Of a DNA stretch of 28,256 nt, positions 22,474 to 28,256 are shown one piece after another. The position numbers were made by a program, and so were the translations under genes. Origin of the DNA: JAXGPP01 sp964436865 (GTDB lineage: Bacteria > Planctomycetota > Planctomycetia > Pirellulales > Thermoguttaceae); the NCBI GenBank assembly GCA_964436865.1, contig CAYTFK010000054.1, positions 1-28,256 of the forward strand. The letters are read 5' to 3'. Under the pieces are notes generated by a model. That model searched no databases. It was not told the DNA's origin and saw only the letters and a program-made list of their open reading frames with translations. The stretch's first letter is position 1; each line of letters opens with the position of its first letter.

Positions 22474-24153
22474 ATGCACTCGGACTATAAGCTATCCGCG
22501 ATTCGGTCCTTTCGTGATCGATTGCGGTTCTCCGCGTCGCGCGAACAGAAGCTCTGCAGCGTTACTTTGGCCGAGAGACTGCTCGCCGGGCTTAAGGCGA
22601 GCCAACGGTATTGCCTGCGGAGCGTTTGTGGGCGCCTCGGCGACGTGCACGTCCCGTTGTGGCCGGAAAGAGACGCCCTGGGGAGTGAAGTGATCCACGA
22701 TTTACGACTGCTTGTTGAGGACGTTTCCGATACGGCCGAAATCCCCATCGGGGCAGCCGGCGAACCGGTGCTGACGATGGAGGAACTCGCCCGGCAGTTC
22801 AATGTTTCGACGAAGACCATCACTCGATGGCGCCGGCAGGGACTGGTCAGCCGCAAGTTCATGGTCGACGATCGCAAACGCGTGGGATTTTTGCAGAGCT
22901 CCGTCGATCGCTTTGTTGCTCAGAATCCGGAACTGGTCCGTCGGGGGTCGCAATTCAGCCAGATGACGCTCGACGATCGCCGGCGAGTGATCGACGACGC
23001 CCGCCAGCTTGCTGCCGCCGGAGTCCGCCTCTCGGAAGTGATCCGCCAACTGGCAATGCGGACCGGCCGCAGTATTGAAACGATTCGCTACACGCTACGG
23101 CGTTTCGATCGCAACCACCCGTCCACCGCTATTTTCCCGGAGAACGGCGACGGCCGTCTGCCACTGGAGGCCAAGCGGCGGATCTATCAACAGCACCGGC
23201 GCGGCGAATCGGTTGAGGCCTTGAGCCGGCGACTCCACCGCAGCCCTGCGGTAATCCGGCACGCGATTGATGAGATGCGGGCGCGGAACATCCTCGATCT
23301 GCCGCTCGACTACGTCGAACATGAGGGCTTCGCGCGGGTGCGGCCGGGCAGCAAACAGGAAGAAGCGATTCTGGCAGGCATTCCCGAACCGCAGACGCCG
23401 TCCCGCAAGCCGCGTCTTCCCAAGGATCTCCCCTCGTACCTGGCCAGTCTCTACGAGGTGCCGTTGCTGACTCGCGAGCAGGAAGGTCACTTGTTCCGGC
23501 AGATGAACTATCTCAAATTCCGAGCCAGCCAGCTTCGCCGCAAACTCGATCCGTCGCGGCCGCGCCCCGCACTCATGAATCGCATCGAATCGCTGTACGA
23601 GCAATCGATCGCGACAAAGAACCAGATCATTCGCGCCAATCTGCGGCTGGTGGTGTCGATTGCCAAGCATCGCGTCGGCAATCAGCAGGGATTCTTTGAC
23701 CTGGTGAGTGACGGCAACATGTCGCTCATCCGGGCCGTTGAGCGTTTCGATTTCAGCCGGGGCAATAAGTTCAGCACCTACGCCACCTGGGCAATCATGA
23801 AGAACTTTGCCCGCAGCATTCCGGATCAGCACCGCCAGCATGATCGATTCCGCACCAGCCAGGGCGATGTGTTCGACACCGCGGTCGACCGGCGGAGCGA
23901 CCAGTACGCTCAGGAGCACGCGCAGGCCGAACGGGTGCGGCAGATCCGACGCGTGCTTGCCCGGCTCGACGAGCGCGAGCAGGATATCATCGTCCGACGC
24001 TTCGGGTTGGCCGACGGGCGCGAACCCCGGACCCTGCGCGAGGTGGGCGCCGAACTGGGCGTAACGAAGGAGCGGATTCGCCAGATCGAAGCCCGGGCGT
24101 TCAGCAAGCTCCGCTCCGCGCTGCGGGATGAGAAAATCGAACTGCCTATCTGA
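22474..24153 (+). CDS. Sigma-70 family factor with large helix-turn-helix N-terminus and reduced region 3
   Basis: I take ATG 22474 (559 residues), preceded by GAGGAA with ~4 bases spacing. Residues ~98-150 are a MerR-like helix-turn-helix (MEELARQFNVSTKTITRWRR, then FLQSSVDRFVAQ). Two further putative helix-turn-helix units lie at ~168-210 and ~230-268 (GESVEALSRRLHRSPAVIRH). Residues ~318-350 resemble sigma region 1.2 (SYLASLYEVPLLTREQE). Region 2 is at ~381-448 (ANLRLVVSIAKHR, FFDLVSDGNMSLIRAVERF, KFSTYATWAIMKNFARSI), with the aromatic -10 melting motif. Region 4 is at ~494-552 (DEREQDIIVRRFGL, TLREVGAELGVTKERIRQIE). Only ~45 residues separate regions 2 and 4, so region 3 is absent or much shortened. 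It is not a plain ECF factor, which lacks region 1.2, nor a normal RpoD. It probably reads alternative promoters and may bind an additional DNA element. Confidence 0.88.
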   Translation: MHSDYKLSAIRSFRDRLRFSASREQKLCSVTLAERLLAGLKASQRYCLRSVCGRLGDVHVPLWPERDALGSEVIHDLRLLVEDVSDTAEIPIGAAGEPVLTMEELARQFNVSTKTITRWRRQGLVSRKFMVDDRKRVGFLQSSVDRFVAQNPELVRRGSQFSQMTLDDRRRVIDDARQLAAAGVRLSEVIRQLAMRTGRSIETIRYTLRRFDRNHPSTAIFPENGDGRLPLEAKRRIYQQHRRGESVEALSRRLHRSPAVIRHAIDEMRARNILDLPLDYVEHEGFARVRPGSKQEEAILAGIPEPQTPSRKPRLPKDLPSYLASLYEVPLLTREQEGHLFRQMNYLKFRASQLRRKLDPSRPRPALMNRIESLYEQSIATKNQIIRANLRLVVSIAKHRVGNQQGFFDLVSDGNMSLIRAVERFDFSRGNKFSTYATWAIMKNFARSIPDQHRQHDRFRTSQGDVFDTAVDRRSDQYAQEHAQAERVRQIRRVLARLDEREQDIIVRRFGLADGREPRTLREVGAELGVTKERIRQIEARAFSKLRSALRDEKIELPI

Positions 24154-24181
24154 GCCGGCGGACGTCGCGGCAGACGGCCTT

Positions 24182-25330
24182 TCAGTAGCTGACGCGCCGG
24201 TGGCGAAGCTGATCCAACGCCACCGCGCCGATAATAATCGCGCCGATGGCGATCTGCTGGTGCCATTCCTTGAGCCCTATCTGACGGCCGCCCATGTACA
24301 GGATCGTGATCATCAGCGCGCCGATCAGCGAGCCGAGGATCGAGCCCTCACCGCCGCTCAAGCTGCCGCCGCCGATGACCACGGCGGCGATGATGAACAA
24401 TTCGTAACCCACCGCGGCCGAGGGCTGGCCGTAACCGTTGACGAAAGAGAACTCCATCAACCCCGCCAAGCCGCCGAAGAACCCTGCCAGCATGTAGACG
24501 ACGACCTTGGTTCTCGCCACGGGGACCCCGCACAATCGGGCCGTCTCTTCGCTCGAACCAATCGCGTAGATGTGCCGGCCCAGACGCGTATATCGCAGAA
24601 GGAGGGCGGCGGCCGCTGCCGACGCCAGCAGGATCCAGACGCCCAGCGGCAGGATCAGCCACTCGAACCCCTCCAGCTTCGGTGCCTGCTCGCCGCTGCC
24701 CGTGGCCCAACTCCACCACTTGGTGACCGTCGGCTGCATGATATCGGTGATCCAGGTATCGGGTGGGTAAATGTCCTTTTCGTTGGCCACGCCCTTGGCC
24801 AGGCCGCGGAAAATTCCCATCGTGCCCAATGTGACGATGAACGGCACGACGCGAAAGCGCACAATCATCAGCCCGTTTGCCAGCCCGGCCAAGGTCGCCG
24901 CGACAACCGCGCCAGCGACGGCAAACAGTGGAAGTATCCGCGGCCATCGGCTGATGAGTTCCACCGTCACGGGTTCCCCACCGCCGGGCGGAATGGCCTG
25001 GTATTCGATGTCGAGGATCCAGGCCACCATAACCATCGTCAGCGCGATCACGGAGCCGATCGACAGATCGATTCCGCCCGCAATTACCACCAGCGTCATC
25101 CCCAGCGCGGCGGTGGCGTACACGGCCGATTGCCGCAGGATGGCTTCCAGGTTGCGGGCCTTGTAGAAGTTCCCCTCTTCCACCATCAGGGCGAAGAAGA
25201 CGAAGATCGCCACTAGTGCCGCGAAACGTCCTAGCGTGTTCACCCACTCTTTCTGCCAGAACGCGGATCGCGCCGCAGACGCCGGCGATCCGGAAGGTGC
25301 GGTCGCGGAGGAAGCGGCTTTCTCGGCCAT
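24182..25330 (-). CDS. Sugar ABC transporter permease (RbsC-like)
   Basis: The start is ATG 25330 (382 residues); an extension to 25486 would run into the ATPase gene and has no support. About eight to ten hydrophobic segments run through the protein. The family core is clear: RQSAVYATAALGMTLVVIAG, GGIDLSIGSVIAL (~90-105), FIVTLGTMGIFRGLA, LGRHIYAIGSSEETARLCG (the EAA-like cytoplasmic loop that docks on the ATPase, ~265-283), and AVVIGGGSLSGGEGSILGSL. The ~65-residue loop after the central segments is longer than in RbsC. It forms the membrane channel of the importer with the double ATPase encoded 74 bases upstream and the binding lipoprotein at 26963-27988. It converges on the sigma factor, 28 bases apart. 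Confidence 0.93.
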   Translation of the reverse strand: MAEKAASSATAPSGSPASAARSAFWQKEWVNTLGRFAALVAIFVFFALMVEEGNFYKARNLEAILRQSAVYATAALGMTLVVIAGGIDLSIGSVIALTMVMVAWILDIEYQAIPPGGGEPVTVELISRWPRILPLFAVAGAVVAATLAGLANGLMIVRFRVVPFIVTLGTMGIFRGLAKGVANEKDIYPPDTWITDIMQPTVTKWWSWATGSGEQAPKLEGFEWLILPLGVWILLASAAAAALLLRYTRLGRHIYAIGSSEETARLCGVPVARTKVVVYMLAGFFGGLAGLMEFSFVNGYGQPSAAVGYELFIIAAVVIGGGSLSGGEGSILGSLIGALMITILYMGGRQIGLKEWHQQIAIGAIIIGAVALDQLRHRRVSY

Positions 25331-25404
25331 GGTGTTATTCGTTTCCCGATTGTTGGTGAAGCACTGCCAATATTCTCGATCGAAGGAACCCCACGATCTC
25401 GGCT

Positions 25405-26925
25405 TCAGGTGCCCGTGGCTGCAAGCATGAGCTGATGTTCGTCCCACTCCTCTGCAGGCCGGGCCTCGGTCAGTCGCCCGCGGCACATCACCGCGATCCG
25501 ATCGCAGACTCCCAGCAACTCAGGCAGGGAGCTGCTCACCATCAGCACGGCCTTTGGCCGGCGCCCCGCGGCCGGATCGCCCACCGCCAGCTCGTCGATA
25601 AGCTGGTATATCTGCGCTTTCGAGCCGACGTCGATACCCCGCGTCGGTTCGTCGAGCAGGAGCACGTCCACATCGGCGTGGAGCAACCGGGCGATCGCCA
25701 CCTTCTGCTGGTTGCCGCCCGACAGTGCCCTGACGGCTTGACGCGGTGAGCGGCAGCGGATGGGGATCTTCTCAATCCATCCGCGGCACGCCGCGTCCTG
25801 CCTGCCGGGCATTACCAAACGACCCGGACCGAGGCCTTCCAGTCGCGAGAGGGTGACATTGTCGGCGATCGACAGCCCGAGCGCAAGCCCCTCCCGCTTC
25901 CGATCCTCGCTGACCATGCCCACCGCCTGCCGCCATCGCACCGCCGGGGAGGCGCCGCCCGAGTAGCTCCCCACTTTAATCCGTCCCGATCGAACCGGGT
26001 CCAGTCCGAACACCGTGCGGATCAATTCCGTCCGCCCGGCGCCGACCAGGCCCGCAATTCCCACCACTTCCCCGCGCCGCAGTTCGAGCGATGCCGCAAC
26101 CGGCTTTGCCTTGCCGGCCAGATTCTGGATCCCCAGCACGACCTCGCCGGGTGCGCGGGGCGACCGCGGATAGAGATCTTTGACCTCGCGGCCCACCATC
26201 ATCGCGACGATCCCGTCGATCGTTGCTTCGGCAGTGACCCCGCCGCCAACCGTCTGGCCGTCGCGGAGCACCGAATACCGGTCGCTCACGCGTTGCACCT
26301 CCTCCAGGAAGTGCGAAATGTAGACGATCGAATGCCCCGACACTCTCAGCCGGCGGATGAGTGCGAACAGTTTCTCGATGTCCTGCTGGGTGAGGCTGCT
26401 CGTCGGTTCGTCGAGCACCAGCACGCGGCACTCCATGGCGACCGCCCGGGCGATCTCAACAAGCTGCTGTTTTGCCAGCGACAACCGCCGCACCTCGACA
26501 GCGGGTGATACATCGCCGAGGCCCAGTTCCTGCATCGCCGTCGCCGCGCGACGGCGCATTCCTCCCCAATCAATGAGCGGTCCCCGCGTCGGTTCGATAC
26601 CCAGCAGGATGTTCTCCATCACCGATAGGTGAGGTGCGAGCGACAGCTCCTGGTAGATCATCGCCACGCCGCGGCGGCGGGCGTCGAGCGGATGCCGCGG
26701 AAGGTAACGCTCGCCGTCGAGCCACATCTCACCCGCATCGGGCGTATGTGCCCCGCTGAGCACCTTCATCAGCGTGCTCTTGCCGGCGCCGTTTTCGCCG
26801 ACCAGCGCATGGACTTCGCCGCGCGCGATGCTCAGGTCGACGCCGCGCAGCGCGTAGGTCGCGCCGAATCGCTTGTGGATGCCCCGCATCTGTAGGCGAA
26901 TCGGGGCGGCGACGTCACCTGCCAT
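25405..26925 (-). CDS. Sugar ABC transporter ATP-binding protein with two NBDs (RbsA/MglA-like)
   Basis: The start is ATG 26925 (506 residues; AGGGGA ~10 bases upstream), near the ~500 residues typical of RbsA. The first NBD is intact: GENGAGKSTLMKVLSG (Walker A), LSLAKQQLVEIARA (signature), VLVLDEPTSSL (Walker B). The second NBD has the degenerate Walker A usual in this family (GLVGAGRTELIRTVFG), an intact signature LSGGNQQKVAIARLL, and LLLDEPTRGIDVGSK. The two are fused in one chain and drive uptake of a monosaccharide such as ribose, xylose or a relative. The gene lies 37 bases after the binding-protein gene and 74 bases before the permease gene, all leftward, so this is one operon. No kinase or isomerase for the sugar is adjacent. 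Confidence 0.95.
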   Translation of the reverse strand: MAGDVAAPIRLQMRGIHKRFGATYALRGVDLSIARGEVHALVGENGAGKSTLMKVLSGAHTPDAGEMWLDGERYLPRHPLDARRRGVAMIYQELSLAPHLSVMENILLGIEPTRGPLIDWGGMRRRAATAMQELGLGDVSPAVEVRRLSLAKQQLVEIARAVAMECRVLVLDEPTSSLTQQDIEKLFALIRRLRVSGHSIVYISHFLEEVQRVSDRYSVLRDGQTVGGGVTAEATIDGIVAMMVGREVKDLYPRSPRAPGEVVLGIQNLAGKAKPVAASLELRRGEVVGIAGLVGAGRTELIRTVFGLDPVRSGRIKVGSYSGGASPAVRWRQAVGMVSEDRKREGLALGLSIADNVTLSRLEGLGPGRLVMPGRQDAACRGWIEKIPIRCRSPRQAVRALSGGNQQKVAIARLLHADVDVLLLDEPTRGIDVGSKAQIYQLIDELAVGDPAAGRRPKAVLMVSSSLPELLGVCDRIAVMCRGRLTEARPAEEWDEHQLMLAATGT

Positions 26926-26962
26926 GCGGATCGATCCCCTGGAACGCAAAAACCACCCGTTG

Positions 26963-27988
26963 CTACGGAGCCGAGGATTCGGCGGTCGACTTGTCGAGCC
27001 CGACCAGTCGGCGAATATCGGCATCGCTCTCCAGACGCTCGGCATCGATCAGTTCGACTCCGGTGTCGATGAACGGTTCCACCGGCTCCCCGCGGAGATG
27101 TCTCACCAGCGTCTCGACGGCAAGGTAGCCCATCTTCCGCGGATTCTGCACCACCAGCGCATGGATCTTGCCAGCTTTCAGGCCGTCGATCAGTCCGGGT
27201 GTAAAATCGAACCCGATGAACCGCGTCTTCAGCTCGATCCCCTGCTTCTGCAAGTCCTCCAGTGCGCCAAGCACGCCCAGGCTGGCGCGGTCGTTGCAGG
27301 CGAAGATGCCGTCAAGTTCCAGCTTGCCGTCCTTGATGTATCTCTCCAGCGTGTTCGACGCCGTCTTCTTGCAGTCGGCCACGGTGGCGCCCACGGCGAA
27401 CGGGTCGGCAACGATCTCCAGACCTCCCGCCTTCGCAGTATCGATGAAGCCCTTGGCGCGGGCTTCGGTGCTGCCGGTCCCCTGGATGAACCGCATCACC
27501 ATCACCCGGCCCTTGCCTCCCAGCAGCTCGATCATGTGCTTGGCGCCCAGGGCTCCGCCACCCGTGTTATTTGTGGCGACGAAGCTGGTGTGGGCAGTGC
27601 CATCGACCTCGGAATCGAAGACCACGACGGGTATCCCCGCGTCGACCGCCCCCTCGACCGAACGCCGGCTGGCGACCTGGTTGAGCGGCGCCAGTGCGAT
27701 ACCGTCGACGTCGAGGTTTACCATGTTCTCGATGATCTTGTTCTGCTCAGCGACCTCGGTCTCGGTGAGCGTCCCTTCCCATTTCATCTCCACATCGAGC
27801 TTGGCGGCGGCTTCGCGGGCGCCATCTTCGACGTTCTCCCAGAAATCGGCGCCGAGGCTCTTCGGGATTACCGCGATTACCAGGCGGTCACTTCCGCTCC
27901 CCCCAGCAGCCGACTTGGTCTGCGGCCGCTCCGTGCAACCCGTCGCTGCACATAATCCCAATACCAATCCCAGCAGCATGTAACGCAT
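26963..27988 (-). CDS. Sugar-binding lipoprotein of the ABC importer
   Basis: The 341-residue protein begins at ATG 27988, with AGGAA 7 bases upstream (27996-28000). Residues 1-18 are a lipoprotein signal (hydrophobic LLGLVLGLC, lipobox AATGC with C18 as the lipidated residue). The rest is a type 1 periplasmic binding protein of the RbsB group: VIAVIPKSLGADFWENV, VDGIALAPLNQVA (hinge region), GIPVVVFDSEVDGT, TNNTGGGALGAKHM, VMVMRFIQGTGSTEARAKGF, LDGIFACNDRASLGVLGAL and ALVVQNPRKMGYLAVETL. These are the family's sugar-contact and hinge elements. The protein captures sugar for the permease and ATPase that follow. The exact sugar cannot be deduced; the D-E-V pattern near the hinge is not diagnostic. 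Confidence 0.94.
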   Translation of the reverse strand: MRYMLLGLVLGLCAATGCTERPQTKSAAGGSGSDRLVIAVIPKSLGADFWENVEDGAREAAAKLDVEMKWEGTLTETEVAEQNKIIENMVNLDVDGIALAPLNQVASRRSVEGAVDAGIPVVVFDSEVDGTAHTSFVATNNTGGGALGAKHMIELLGGKGRVMVMRFIQGTGSTEARAKGFIDTAKAGGLEIVADPFAVGATVADCKKTASNTLERYIKDGKLELDGIFACNDRASLGVLGALEDLQKQGIELKTRFIGFDFTPGLIDGLKAGKIHALVVQNPRKMGYLAVETLVRHLRGEPVEPFIDTGVELIDAERLESDADIRRLVGLDKSTAESSAP

Positions 27989-28101
27989 GAAGCCGTTCCT
28001 TTTCGAACTCGACCGGAGAACGGGTCGATAAGACGCCCCGTGCCTGGCCCGCCAGTCCCAAACCAGGGGAAGTCAACGCCCTCTGCTCAGCCAATCCTGC
28101 C

Positions 28102-28130
28102 ATTCTAGCCCCCGCCCTGCCCGGCCACAA
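28102..28130 (-). promoter_or_regulatory. Candidate promoter for the sugar ABC operon
   Basis: On the minus strand TTGTGG (complement of 28125-28130) lies 17 bases from TAGAAT (complement of 28102-28107). The -10 matches 5/6 and the -35 only 3/6. The spacer is very G-rich. The leader to the ATG at 27988 would be about 107 bases. Confidence 0.35.
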
Positions 28131-28148
28131 TCGAGCTGCGTTCCGCCC

Positions 28149-28256
28149 CTACGGCTCGCCGACCACGATTTCGCACCATGGGCTTCGCGCGTGATCGACC
28201 AGGAAGCGCAGTACCCCCGCCTCCAATTCGGCGGTCAGTGGTTCGCGCCGCTTGCC
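28149..28256 (-). CDS. C-terminal fragment of an unidentified protein (cut by window edge)
   Basis: Read leftward from the window edge, one frame is open for 35 codons to a TAG (complement of 28149-28151). The tail is RREPLTAELEAGVLRFLVDH followed by ARSPWCEIVVGEP. Its codon third positions are G/C-rich as in neighbouring genes, which favours a real coding end. The family is not recognisable from so short a piece. It would lie upstream of, and on the same strand as, the sugar ABC operon, with 160 bases between. Confidence 0.45.
   Translation of the reverse strand, partial: GKRREPLTAELEAGVLRFLVDHARSPWCEIVVGEP

Noticed and set aside
21869..22693. 274-codon plus-strand frame ending inside the sigma factor gene
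   Set aside because: It overlaps the first 220 bases of the sigma factor in another frame, has Arg-rich low-information sequence, and lacks a start signal.
23095..23919. Minus-strand frame of 274 codons inside the sigma factor gene
   Set aside because: It is antisense to sigma regions 1.2 and 2 and has no family signature.
24128..25216. Plus-strand open frame of 362 codons across the permease gene
   Set aside because: It is antisense to an unmistakable ABC permease; its His/Asp/Gln-rich composition is typical of a shadow frame.

Overview
The window looks like a chromosomal segment of a planctomycete (probably the Pirellulales side of Planctomycetota). The base composition is high-GC. It holds a PEP-CTERM sorted protein, a Tat-exported ThuA-like protein, a serine/threonine kinase fused to a STAND-type NTPase and a formylglycine-generating-enzyme-like domain, a short csrA, Fis-type enhancer-binding proteins, and a sigma-70 factor with a long DNA-binding N-terminal part. 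This taxonomic call is inference from gene families; there is no rRNA in the window. I found no tRNA, rRNA, CRISPR array, insertion sequence or prophage integrase.

Layout. 1-2.4 kb: the 3' end of a PEP-CTERM protein gene with a strong terminator, an exported spermidine-synthase-like methyltransferase-fold protein, and a convergent ThuA-domain protein. 2.6-5.7 kb: a glycosyltransferase cluster, with one gene leftward and, divergent from it, three genes overlapping by 4 bases at both junctions (a Ser/Gly-rich unknown protein, a Cys-rich GT-A-like protein, a GT2 transferase). 5.7-10.1 kb: the giant kinase-NTPase-membrane-FGE fusion, leftward. 10.3-13.1 kb: a GlmU-like nucleotidyltransferase fused to a galactokinase-like GHMP kinase. 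13.1-13.8 kb: a PAP2 phosphatase.

14.0-24.2 kb is dense in regulators: a compact sigma-54 activator without a sensor domain, a Gly-rich PDZ protein, a hybrid histidine kinase, csrA, a NarL-type response regulator, a second enhancer-binding protein whose sigma-54 contact loop and arginine finger are altered, and the unusual sigma factor. 24.2-28.0 kb: a complete leftward sugar ABC importer operon (binding lipoprotein, double ATPase, permease), followed by the 3' tail of an unidentified leftward gene at the edge.

How the parts may work together. The kinase, csrA and response regulator form a plausible signalling block: HisKA_3-type kinases usually pair with LuxR/NarL regulators, and the leader of the regulator carries several GGA motifs of the kind CsrA binds. 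The two enhancer-binding proteins share an almost identical recognition helix, but only one has an intact sigma-54 loop, which suggests an activator/antagonist pair. The sugar-1-kinase/nucleotidyltransferase fusion could supply activated sugar to glycosyltransferases such as those at 2.6-5.7 kb. These functional links are inference.
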